From an uncultured bacterium (GTDB taxonomy: Bacteria > Cyanobacteriota > Vampirovibrionia > Gastranaerophilales > Gastranaerophilaceae): a stretch of DNA of 64,000 nt. The notes beneath the pieces were generated by a model. It was not told the origin of the DNA. It was given only the letters and a program-made list of their open reading frames with translations, and made no database searches. The position numbers were made by a program, and so were the translations under genes. Below, piece by piece: positions 45,167 to 54,900 of this stretch (its first letter is position 1; each line of letters starts with the position of its first letter). The DNA lies in NCBI GenBank assembly GCA_902760645.1, contig CACWHC010000005.1:40096-104095 (forward strand). The letters run 5' to 3'.

Positions 45167-46459
45167 ATGATTGACAGATACGCACGAGATGAAATTAAGA
45201 ATATTTGGACGTTACAGACAAAATTCAGCTACTATTTGTCCGTAGAATTAGCAGTTTGTGATGCTTATGTCGAATACGGAGAATTTCCGAAAAATGATAT
45301 TCTTGAATTAAAAAAGCTTGCAAAATTTGATATAAACAGAATTGATGAAATAGAAAAAGAAGTAAAACATGATGTTATTGCATTTTTAACGAACGTAAAT
45401 GAAAATTTGGGCGAATATGCAAAATATATGCATGTCGGAATGACAAGTTCAGATGTAATTGATACGGCTTTTGCACTTCAGATACAGGACAGCGGGAAAA
45501 TTATACTTAAAGATTTGGACAACTTAATTGACTCTGTCAAAAATCTTGCCGTAAAACATAAAAACACAATTTGCATAGGTCGTTCACATGGTATTCACGC
45601 CGAAATTATGACTTTCGGGACTAAAATATGCTCTTGGCTGGATATATTAAGACGTCAGAGAGAAAATTTTATACAGGCACTGGAACAAATCAGAGTAGGA
45701 CAGGTTTCGGGACCGGTTGGTACTTACAGTAATATTCCGCCTGAAATTGAAGAAATTACCTGCAAAAATCTCGGATTAAAACCTGCAAAAATTTCTACAC
45801 AGATTATTGCAAGAGATTATCACGCACATTTTATGCAGACATTGGCACTAATTGCGACAGTAATCGAGCAATTTGCAACGGAAATCAGACATCTTCAAAG
45901 AACCGAAGTTTTGGAAGCGGAAGAAGGTTTCGGGAAAAATCAGAAAGGCTCTTCTGCTATGCCTCATAAGAAAAATCCTGTATTAAGCGAAAATCTTTGC
46001 GGTCTTGCAAGAGTAGTAAGAGCAAATTCGGTTGTTGCACTGGAAAATGTACCTTTATGGCACGAAAGAGATATTTCTCACAGCTCGGCGGAAAGAATAA
46101 TTTTCCCTGACAGCCTTATTCTTGTTGATTTTATGCTTTCAAGATTCAACAATATTGTAGAAAATCTTGTTGTACATCCTGAAAATATGCTGAAAAATAC
46201 CAACAAATTCGGCGGAATAGTATTTTCACAAAAAGTTTTATTAAAACTTACAGAAAAAGGATTAACAAGAGAAGAAGCGTACAGAATTGTACAGAGAAAT
46301 GCTCTTGATGCTTTTGAAAATGACGGAGATTTTAAGAAAAATCTGCACAATGACAAAGATGTAACTACAAGATTAACGAGTGATGAAATTGATAAAATTT
46401 TCGACAAAAACGAATTTTTAAAACACATTGACGTAATTTATGAAAAAATTGGAATATAA
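45167..46459 (+). CDS. purB: adenylosuccinate lyase
   Basis: Cleaves SAICAR and adenylosuccinate in purine synthesis. The 430 residues include RSHGIHAE (catalytic His), the flexible loop signature SSAMPHKKNPVLSE and the substrate-binding HVGMTSSD near residue 90. The start ATG at 45167 comes 6 nt after an extended -10. thrC follows 15 nt later with its own ribosome site, so the two are probably cotranscribed. Confidence 0.96.
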   Translation: MIDRYARDEIKNIWTLQTKFSYYLSVELAVCDAYVEYGEFPKNDILELKKLAKFDINRIDEIEKEVKHDVIAFLTNVNENLGEYAKYMHVGMTSSDVIDTAFALQIQDSGKIILKDLDNLIDSVKNLAVKHKNTICIGRSHGIHAEIMTFGTKICSWLDILRRQRENFIQALEQIRVGQVSGPVGTYSNIPPEIEEITCKNLGLKPAKISTQIIARDYHAHFMQTLALIATVIEQFATEIRHLQRTEVLEAEEGFGKNQKGSSAMPHKKNPVLSENLCGLARVVRANSVVALENVPLWHERDISHSSAERIIFPDSLILVDFMLSRFNNIVENLVVHPENMLKNTNKFGGIVFSQKVLLKLTEKGLTREEAYRIVQRNALDAFENDGDFKKNLHNDKDVTTRLTSDEIDKIFDKNEFLKHIDVIYEKIGI

Positions 46460-46474
46460 ACAGAGGATAGACAT

Positions 46475-47524
46475 ATGTACGAAGGATTAATAAATAAATA
46501 CAGAGAATTTTTACCGGTAAGCGAAAAAACACCTGTCGTTACTTTGAACGAAGGAAACACACCGCTTATTAAAGCTGACAATTTGGCTAAAAAAATCGGT
46601 ATAGATGCAGATATTTATTTGAAGTTTGAGGGCTGCAACCCTACCGGAAGTTTTAAAGACCGTGGTATGACAATGGCAGTATCAAAAGCAAAAGAATCCG
46701 GCTCGGGTGCAATCATATGTGCCTCTACAGGAAACACCTCGGCATCAGCTGCGGCATACGGTGCAAGAGCAGGATTAAAAACCTTTGTACTTATTCCTGA
46801 CGGATACATAGCTTTAGGCAAACTTTCACAGGCTATGATGTATGGTGCTGAAATCATTGCAATTCAGGGAAATTTTGATGAGGCACTTGATTTTGTGAGA
46901 AAAATTTCCGAGAACTACCCGATTACGTTAGTAAATTCTGTTAACCCATACAGAATTGAAGGACAAAAGACAGGAGCTTTTGAAATTTGTGAAGCACTCG
47001 GACAGGCACCTGATTATCATTTTATACCTGTGGGAAATGCAGGCAACATAACAGCGTACTGGAAAGGTTACACCGAATGGTTTAAATCAGGTAAGATTTC
47101 TTCAACCCCTAAAATGATGGGATTTGAAGCAGAGGGTGCTGCCGCTATCGTAAAAGGTGAAAGAATACTTCACCCTGAAACAATAGCAACCGCAATAAGA
47201 ATCGGTAATCCTGCAAGCTGGGATAAAGCCGTTGCCGCTCGTGATGAAAGTAACGGTATGATTAATTTCGTAACGGATGATGAAATTCTGAATGCATACA
47301 AACTTCTTGCATCAACCGAAGGAGTACTTGCAGAACCTGCAAGTGCTGCATCTGTTGCAGGACTTATAAAGGTTAAAACTCAGGTAAAAGAAGGCTCAAA
47401 AATCGTTTGCATTTTAACAGGAAACGGTCTGAAAGACCCCGACAATGCAATAAAACATTCAAATTGCGATGTCAAAAAGACAGCCGCAAACATGAACGAA
47501 ATTCTGAGAGCTATGAATATATAA
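46475..47524 (+). CDS. thrC: threonine synthase
   Basis: PLP enzyme making threonine from O-phosphohomoserine. The PLP lysine is in [14 protein letters not shown], followed by [14 protein letters not shown], the phosphate loop [11 protein letters not shown] and [11 protein letters not shown]; 349 residues is normal for the short class. It shares the purB transcript and ends 2 nt before the stop of the convergent prepilin gene. Confidence 0.95.
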   Translation: MYEGLINKYREFLPVSEKTPVVTLNEGNTPLIKADNLAKKIGIDADIYLKFEGCNPTGSFKDRGMTMAVSKAKESGSGAIICASTGNTSASAAAYGARAGLKTFVLIPDGYIALGKLSQAMMYGAEIIAIQGNFDEALDFVRKISENYPITLVNSVNPYRIEGQKTGAFEICEALGQAPDYHFIPVGNAGNITAYWKGYTEWFKSGKISSTPKMMGFEAEGAAAIVKGERILHPETIATAIRIGNPASWDKAVAARDESNGMINFVTDDEILNAYKLLASTEGVLAEPASAASVAGLIKVKTQVKEGSKIVCILTGNGLKDPDNAIKHSNCDVKKTAANMNEILRAMNI

Positions 47525-47526
47525 CA

Positions 47527-48404
47527 CTAAAATTTTAACGGATAATCTTTAGGTATTTTCCATCCGTTCAATTGAATTAATTTTGTACATAACGAACCCA
47601 AAGTTCCACCACAAGCATATTTATTGGTAGTATCAGTGAGTTTTTCTATTGTTCCATCCCAAGCAAAAGAATGTGGTTCAAATGTTGGATTAATTGTATT
47701 TGCCCATCTCGCATCATTAGAATCTTGATTTGTAGGAAATTTTGGACTAAATCTAAAAGCAAAAACATTAACTCCCCATTTATAATTATTAATATTATTA
47801 GTTATTGCATTTTTGCTAATGTAATAATAAATATCATAAAGATATGTTCTTACACCCAAAATTCCTCCATCCGCTAAATAAACATAAAATATTTTCGAAT
47901 CATCATCCTTATCAATTTTCAATATCTTTAAATTTTTACCGATATACTTGTTAAATTTTTCAATTGCTTCATCTGTTGAACAAGTCGGAGTACCGGAAGT
48001 ACCACAATCCCAATCAGCCCAGTACTGAGGTTCACCGTATTCAACAGTAGAAAGTTTTATTGCCTGATTTACTACTGAATAGATTTTAGCTAACTTTGTT
48101 TCGACTTCGTGTTTTCTGTGATTTTGTATAAGTGTCGGCAATGTCATTGCCGCAACAACACCGATAATACCCAATGTAATCAATACTTCTGCAAGAGTGA
48201 ATGCGGCTTTCTTCTTTTTGTCATGCTGAACTTGGTTCAGCATCTGACCCATGCTACTTACTACGACCTTCTCTTTTTGAATACTACCTAAAGTTTTACT
48301 GTGGCTAGATCCCGAAACAAGTTCGGGATGACATATCATAAAATCCTGTAAACCCTTACTGCGAGAGGTTCTTGCCCCCCCCCCCTAGGTGAAAATTCGC
48401 TCAT
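47527..48404 (-). CDS. phase-variable prepilin-like protein with an inserted palindromic element
   Basis: Paralogue of the 11.4 kb prepilin (shared FTLAEVLITLG, YSVVNQAIKLSTVEYGEP and KYIGKNL). The frame as read starts at an ATG at 48339 with no ribosome site. A far better start is the ATG at 48404 (GGAGG, 8-nt spacer), giving MSEFSPR, a poly-G tract, then ARTSRSKGLQDF. Eleven G are present; 9 or 12 would put this ATG in frame. Between leader and pilin lies a 115-bp palindromic element translated in frame as HPELVSGSSH...MLNQVQHD. So the gene is switched off as assembled, unless the tract length is wrong. C-terminal CGGTLGSLC pairs cysteines. Confidence 0.75.
48219..48333. repeat. 115-bp palindromic element inserted in the prepilin reading frame
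   Basis: It has TGTCAT (48219-48224) and ATGACA (48328-48333) ends, a hairpin ATGCTGAAC-TT-GGTTCAGCAT at the left and ATCCCGAA-ACAAG-TTCGGGAT at the right. The translated sequence HPELVSGS...LNQVQHD is that of a repeat known from many bacterial genomes, including Rickettsia-like palindromic elements. Confidence 0.7.
48375..48385 (-). repeat. homopolymeric G tract (11) in prepilin leader
   Basis: Eleven consecutive C on the plus strand, 18 nt inside the frame that starts at the ATG at 48404. Confidence 0.85.
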
Positions 48405-48439
48405 ATCAATATCCTCCGCTGTTTTCTATCTACATTATC

Positions 48440-48467
48440 ATTATAACATTTTTTCAGATTATTTCAA
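48440..48467 (-). promoter_or_regulatory. strong promoter of the second phase-variable prepilin
   Basis: TTGAAA (48467-48462), 16-nt spacer, TATAAT (48445-48440). Confidence 0.7.
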
Positions 48468-48478
48468 CCCCTGTTTTA

Positions 48479-50029
48479 TTATATTTTATTATTAGCCATG
48501 AATGCTTTAAGAACGCTCTTTGCTTCTTCTATCTCAATATGAACGTGAGTATTTCTTGTTTGTTTGAATAGGTTTTGTGCAAGCTCGTACATCTTCTTCG
48601 CACCCTCAAGATACTTTGCCTGCTCCGGAGATTTTTTCAAACCCTGCTCCTGAAAATATTTTCCATACAACAAGTAAAGACGGCATAATAAATCGTTCAT
48701 TCCGTACTTCTTTGCAATTTCTATCGCATCAGTAATGTATATTTTTGCGGTTGCCAAATCTGACAGAGCAAAATTTGCTTTTGCCATTACAATTCTCAAT
48801 AACACACCAAAGAAATAGTTGTCAATTTTAGGATTTTGAGCAACATCTAGAGCCTTTTCCGCAATATCCGCCGCCTCTTTCGGTTCATCAAATAATTTCG
48901 CATCAGCTATTAAATACCACGTCAATAAAGCACCTATAGCCATTTTTTCCTTTGAAAAATACGCTATTTGCTCATTATAAATATCCATGGACTTATTTGT
49001 TTTGTCATTATCTTTTAAAACCTTACCAAGTAATGATTTCATTATATTCTTAGTGAAATTGTCCCCGCAATTTGTTGCATAAGTGACCGTATGGAATAAA
49101 TCATCCTGAATATCTTTGTATTTATGACGCATTAAATTATTCATGATGTTTATATAATTCCATTTTACAATTGATGAATCACTCATATTGATACGTTCGT
49201 GCATCGTCATCAATTCTTCTAAAATTTTATCGGAAGTAGTATAATCACCCTTCATAGTGTTTGCTTGTGCAAGTGCCAGTTTGCATTTGTATGAAAAATC
49301 ATCATCCTGAATATTATACCTGTCTATTATATCAAACAGTTTGGTTAATACTTCAAAAGACCTGTCGTCACCTTGCATTATCAATGCTTCCGCAAGTAAA
49401 AGATATGCTTTCAGCCAACTTTCCACAACAAAAGCAAGCGGTACATCTTCTCTAGTATATTCCTGAGATAATATTTCATCAAATACCGGCATAATTTCGT
49501 TGTCAATAAGATTAACCATCTGACCGCAATTACCTATCGCAAGCAACGCTTTTAACTTTGAACATTTTACCAGCACTGTTTCAAGTTTTTTATCCTCACT
49601 TAACGATTCAAGTGCATTATCTACACATTCGACATTACCGAAATAATTCCCCGTATCATAACAGCATTTTGACATATAACCAAGCAATTCTACTTCTCTT
49701 GGTACATCATTAAGTGCCTTAGCGTTGGCAATCGCATCCGGCAGATACTCCATAGCTTCATCAGGACTGTATTCAGATAATAATTTACCCAAACGTTCTG
49801 ATATATTGTATCGGATTTTTAATGTTGAAGTTTCATCAAGCTCATTTACAAGAGCCAAACACTGCTTCTGAGAATATGAATATAAGCTTGTATCCCCAAT
49901 ATACGCAGATAATCTTGTACTTCTTGTCCATATATCAAGTGCAAGTTTCGGATTTTTAATGTTTTGGGCAATTCGTCCGAAAATTGCATTTGAATTTGGA
50001 GTAAAGTTTTCAAGAGCATTACAATCTGT
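48479..50029 (-). pseudogene. TPR-like C-terminal part of the zinc-ribbon NTPase, out of frame
   Basis: About 517 codons without a stop, 459 from the first TTG (49858). The product is a helical, TPR-like array (PREVELLGYMSKCCYDTGN, KCSKLKALLAIGNCGQMV, EDVPLAFVVESWLKAYLL, IVMAKANFALSDLATAKIY). There is no ATG or ribosome site in frame near the upstream end. The coding frame continues back to 50029 and meets the NTPase gene at a run of six T (complement of 50030-50035); removing one T would join the two into a roughly 965-residue protein. So this is most simply the broken 3' half of that gene, or the product of ribosomal frameshifting. Confidence 0.75.
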
Positions 50030-51362
50030 AAAAAATCTCGTTTAACGGTCTTATGAAATTTAGATTTTTTAAATATTCGACAATATTTTCAAAAGTTACA
50101 TCATCGTACTCAAATATTTGTTTTACGAGGTTTAAATTTATTTTATCCCCCAAAATTGATGCTGCAGTCAGAAAATCATACGCATCTTTATTGATTGCAC
50201 TTAACAGGCAAATTCTTTTAGCGACCAAATCTTCATAAGATTCAGGCAGTTCAAACGGTGTTTTACCAAGCTCAGAATCTTTTTTCAATCCGCATGCCTG
50301 CTCAATATATGCACAATTACCCTTGCTTAAAGAAAATATCAGTTCTCTTTCGGAATTTTCAAGCTCAGGAAAATTAGAATCCTTTTTTGCTTTGTTTTCA
50401 AGAAGCTCTAACATTCCTTTTCTGTCCAAAGGAGCAATACGCAAATCATAATAAATCTTATCACTGCCTTTACTGCTAAAATTAAAATATCCTTTTGACG
50501 GTTTTGTTCCGGAATATATCAAAACAAGCTTCAAATCCTTGAAAACCGTTTCTTTTTTAATATAATTGTGCAAAAATTCATACGACATAGCATCAACGGA
50601 ATCAAAATTATCCGCTACAAGTACAAATTTTGAATACATTACAATATTATCAAAAATTTTGTTTAACAAACTGAAAGTTTTTGCTTTTCTTACAGATATT
50701 TCTTCAAATATACCAAACTTTGACGGATATAAAAAATTTAAAAAATCAGCAATTTCTTCATTGTTCAGATACGGGAATTTGTTTCTGAAAAGTTTAGTTG
50801 CATCTTTTATAAACTTTGCACTGTTTATGCAAAAATTCGGCAGGTCATAAAGATTAAACAAAATATCCTGCAATAATCCGCCGGAAGTCAGTTGGGTAAT
50901 CGGGGTACACTTTCCGTAAAGCCAAACATATTTATCCCCCTGTAATTTATTAATAACACGGGACAAAACATAACTCTTTCCAACACCCCTGATACCGCTT
51001 AAAGAAATAATCTTTTTTTCATCGGATAATAACGCCTGCTCTAAAAGTTCTTCTGCTTCAGACTGCAATAATGACTGCGGATTAACTATATGTGTATTCA
51101 CCTTTTCAGGTGATATTCTGTGCATTTTTTCACCGGATTCAAATTTATAACCGCACTTTCTGCAAACAGAAGTATTCGGGAAATTTACACAATTACATTC
51201 CGGACAAAGCTTCAATATTTCTTCACCGCACTTTTTACAGGCAACGTCAAATATGGTATTGACAGTATGACAATGCTTGCATATTAAACCCGTTCTTGTT
51301 TTACAATGCGGACACCTCAAAGAATTATCAGGTATAATCTTTTTACATACAGGACATTTCAT
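50019..51362 (-). CDS. zinc-ribbon STAND-like NTPase
   Basis: A 447-residue protein. Residues 3-70 have six CxxC pairs (3/6, 17/20, 28/31, 42/45, 53/56, 67/70), three double zinc ribbons. Next comes a NTPase domain with Walker A GIRGVGKSY near residue 128 and a Walker B-like FVLVADNFD near 250, then a winged-helix-like region. The layout resembles STAND regulators, in which zinc ribbons would sense a partner and C-terminal repeats the ligand. The C-terminus FIRPLNEIFYRL runs into a stop because of a T-run frameshift; the TPR-like part continues in another frame. It starts 14 nt after the sigma-like gene, so they share an operon. Confidence 0.82.
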   Translation of the reverse strand: MKCPVCKKIIPDNSLRCPHCKTRTGLICKHCHTVNTIFDVACKKCGEEILKLCPECNCVNFPNTSVCRKCGYKFESGEKMHRISPEKVNTHIVNPQSLLQSEAEELLEQALLSDEKKIISLSGIRGVGKSYVLSRVINKLQGDKYVWLYGKCTPITQLTSGGLLQDILFNLYDLPNFCINSAKFIKDATKLFRNKFPYLNNEEIADFLNFLYPSKFGIFEEISVRKAKTFSLLNKIFDNIVMYSKFVLVADNFDSVDAMSYEFLHNYIKKETVFKDLKLVLIYSGTKPSKGYFNFSSKGSDKIYYDLRIAPLDRKGMLELLENKAKKDSNFPELENSERELIFSLSKGNCAYIEQACGLKKDSELGKTPFELPESYEDLVAKRICLLSAINKDAYDFLTAASILGDKINLNLVKQIFEYDDVTFENIVEYLKNLNFIRPLNEIFYRL

Positions 51363-51376
51363 AACCGTAATCTCTA

Positions 51377-51949
51377 TTAACCGTTAATAGAAGTTTTAAT
51401 TTTATGCATTAATTTAAACAATCTTTTGGATACTTCCGATTGAGATAAATTTAGCTCTCTGGCAATCTCACTCTGAGTCATGCCTTCCTTGTAACGGAGT
51501 CTGTATAAATCAAAATACTGCTTGTCAGGTTCTTGACTGTTAATATTATTCAGGGAATCCAACACCAGGCTCAAAACTTCCTTTTTAATCGCAACATCTT
51601 CAGGTCCGTTATCAAAATCTACAGGTTCATATTCTATTCTGATATTATTATATGTATCTGAATATGAAGGTTCAGGTTCACTCAACGGAACTTCTTTTGT
51701 TGCTACATAAGTGTCATGGGTTCTTCTCAGTCTGCCGGAATCTTTAAGAACATTTAAAATACTGGAGGTCGCAACCTTTCTGAGGTATACTTCCAACGTA
51801 GAACCGGAAGATATTGTACTTATTATAGGCAAAGAACGCTTACAGGTTTCGTTGAAAAAATCTTCATACAAATCCTCATTATTAGTAAACTTTCGGTTCG
51901 TTTTAATTAATCTCTCTATGAGATTTATATTATCTTGTGTTAATTCCAC
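51377..51949 (-). CDS. sigma-70-like (ECF-type) factor
   Basis: A 190-residue protein whose C-terminus is a clear region 4 HTH: LYRLRYKEGMTQSEIARELN and LSQSEVSKRLFKLMHKIK. The N-terminal half (NEDLYEDFFNETCKRSLP, LEVYLRKVATSSILNVLK) matches a degenerate region 2, so promoter recognition is plausible but not certain. The acidic linker is longer than usual. It lies between the DUF1822 membrane protein (34 nt upstream) and the NTPase, and may be held inactive by one of them, as anti-sigma pairs are. Confidence 0.8.
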   Translation of the reverse strand: MELTQDNINLIERLIKTNRKFTNNEDLYEDFFNETCKRSLPIISTISSGSTLEVYLRKVATSSILNVLKDSGRLRRTHDTYVATKEVPLSEPEPSYSDTYNNIRIEYEPVDFDNGPEDVAIKKEVLSLVLDSLNNINSQEPDKQYFDLYRLRYKEGMTQSEIARELNLSQSEVSKRLFKLMHKIKTSING

Positions 51950-51983
51950 TGATATTCCCCTAACTTACGACATTATAACACAA

Positions 51984-54900
51984 CTATAAATAAATGATAA
52001 TACCTAAATTATAGCTAGGGGTCGGGACCTCGCCCTGTGCGGGCTTTACAGCATTTAGTGTATTTTTAACAGTTTGTAACACAATGTTATCAACACGATT
52101 TGAACCGCTGGATTTTGTTACCTGAGCACTCTGAATTGTGCCGTCTTTAGAGAGTTTTAAACTGACTTTTACTTGATTTGAGTATATATAATCATTTGTC
52201 AATAACAAATCACTTGATAAAGTAAGTTTAATACTCTTACCTGCCGTCTGTAAATATCTTCTCATATTGTCACTATATGATAAATAATCAGGAACTTCCC
52301 AGGAAATCTTTTGCAGTGTAATAGATTTGCTTGCATTAATAGGTTTTTTAGGACCTGCAGCTGCCTGCTGTTTTTTAATAGCTTCTTTTGTATTTTTAAT
52401 AGCCTGTTTTGTATTATTGACTGCAGCTTGTTTTGCCTCTTTTGAAAGTTCGGTCGAAACAGGTACAGCTTTAGGCGCCGGAGCTGAAGGTGATAAATCG
52501 GTAGGTACGGCAGGTTCTATACCGTTATCGGATAATATACCGGAATTATCGGTTTCAGGACTTGCCAATGTACTGTTATCAGGATTGGAGCTTATAAGAG
52601 TTTCTGATTCAATACTGTTTTTACTTTTAATCATAAACCCGACTACAGCACCAACAATAATTACAAATGTAAGAAAACCGAACACAGGTATTAATTTTGA
52701 AGAAGATTTTTTAGGTTTGAAATTATAAGATTCTTGTTCAGCTTCTCTTATTGTACTGTTTAAATCGTCAGGATTTGAATTGCCATATAAAATACCTAAT
52801 GACTGATTTTGCGGTTCATCTTCCGCATTATCCTGATATTCGATATCTGAAACATCCTCTATTGAATTAATATCCTCAATAGAATTAATATCCTGAACAG
52901 AATCAGCTTCATTTTGACTTTCTTCTTCACAAATCTCTATATCTGATTCATCCGTTTGCTGCAAATCTTCTGACTCTTCAACGTTTTCATTATTAATTGG
53001 CTCTGTAACATCAGATGCTCCGGTTTCTTCCGCATGTTCAAGAACAGCCGCCTCTTCTTCTTCAGACAAACCTCCTTCGGATTCTGCTCCCGAATCAGCT
53101 GTATCATTTCCTAACATAAGTACATCACCTTCGCCGGATAGTGCTGAAAGCTCATCTAAAATAGATAAATCAGAAATTTCATCATATGCTTGATTTTCTT
53201 CTTGAGTTGCTTCTGCCTGAATATTTTCCTGAGGCTGTGCATTGTCTTGAAGCTGTGATTCATCCCGGAAATCTGAAATATCATTTTCAGCATTTTCTTG
53301 GATAGATAACTCTTGATTATCCATATTCAAAGATTCATTTACATGATTATCTATTGCAGACATATCTATAGAAGCTGAAATATCATCCGACATTGCGATT
53401 TCATCATTTAATTCACCGGTAATTTCTTCTCCTAATGAAGGAACATTTCCAAAATCATCAAAAGCACTTTCATCAATAGTCAGTTCATTGCTATCAATGG
53501 CAGAGCCCAAATTTGCTGTTAAAACATCTTCTCCTACAGCTAAATTCATATCCATATCTACAGACATCTCGTCAGCATTAAGAGCACCCGAAACGACCTG
53601 TGATTCTTGCATATCTTCATTAAGATTATCTGTTTCATCGGAATTTAATTCATTCTTTTGAGCAAACTCGTTTTGAGAAAGCTCTTCAGGCATATCCTGA
53701 ACAAAGTTATCTGAGCTTAATTCGTCCTTTTTCTCAAATTTGTTTTGAGAAAGTTCCTCAGGCATATCCTGAACAAAATTATCCGAACTTAATTCATCTT
53801 TTTTATCAAACACATTTTGAGGAAGTTCCTCTGGCATTTCTTCAACAAAACTATCAGAATTTAATTTATCTTCTTCCGTAATTTCTTTTTGTGCTACAGC
53901 TTCCGGCATTTCTTCAACAAATGCATCAGACTCAACAACTACAGATTTTTTAGCAGAAAAATCTGCTGAACTTGGGTTTCCTTCCATATCAGAAGATTCA
54001 TCAGAATGAATTGTATTAAAATCGACACATACAGATTCGTCTTTTATCTTTTGAGGGACATAATTATCAACAAGATTTTGGAATTCATCCATCTGCATCA
54101 TATCTGTCGGATCTACTTTAGGAACATCAAGCGGCGGAATGTCACCCATCTGTAAACTTTCAATTGAAATCAAATCTGTCGCCTCTGAAATAGGTGTATT
54201 TATTACCGTAGATATAGCAGGCTTACTATTAGAACTTGACGGTAAATATGCTTTGCCTGATGAACTGCCTGATGAATTATCATCATAAATATCACCATCT
54301 TCAAAAACTATATCATCATAATTATCATCATTAGAAAATACTATATCATCAGAAGTATCATTATCGGATGAAGCATTGCTATTATCAGTATTATACCCGA
54401 AAGGAGTACTTACAGGTCGTTGTTCATCCTGACCAAGCAAAGAGTTCAATGCATCACTTAATAAAGATTCGCTTTCGGATATATTTTTTTGAGAAACTTC
54501 TGTTTCTTCCGTATTTGCCGCCATATCAGCAAGTCCTGCAAGTGTATCCTCGGCATCTTTTGCGATATCGGATACTTCTTCCGCACCTGATAATGCAGCT
54601 GATGCGACAGCTGCACCCGCAATTTCCGCACCACCGGCAGCTACACCATTCAATAAATCTTCCAAAAATCCGCTGTCAAAATTTGCATCATCATCTGTCT
54701 TGTCGCTTTCTAAAGTTTGTTCTTCTGCAGAAGTATTCTCTATGTTTGCCGTAGTTTCTTCTTCATCAATTGTCTGAGCTTCATCCTCAAAAGTTGACGG
54801 CGTACCTTCCTCATTAATTGGCTGTGCCTCATCTTCAACAATTGTAGGAGTTTCTTCTTCAATAATTGTTTGAGATTCATCCTCTACAATAATATTATCC

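Noticed and set aside
54368..54754. 128-codon open frame on the plus strand
   Set aside because: Antisense to the acidic repeat region of the DUF1822 protein; its low complexity keeps other frames open.
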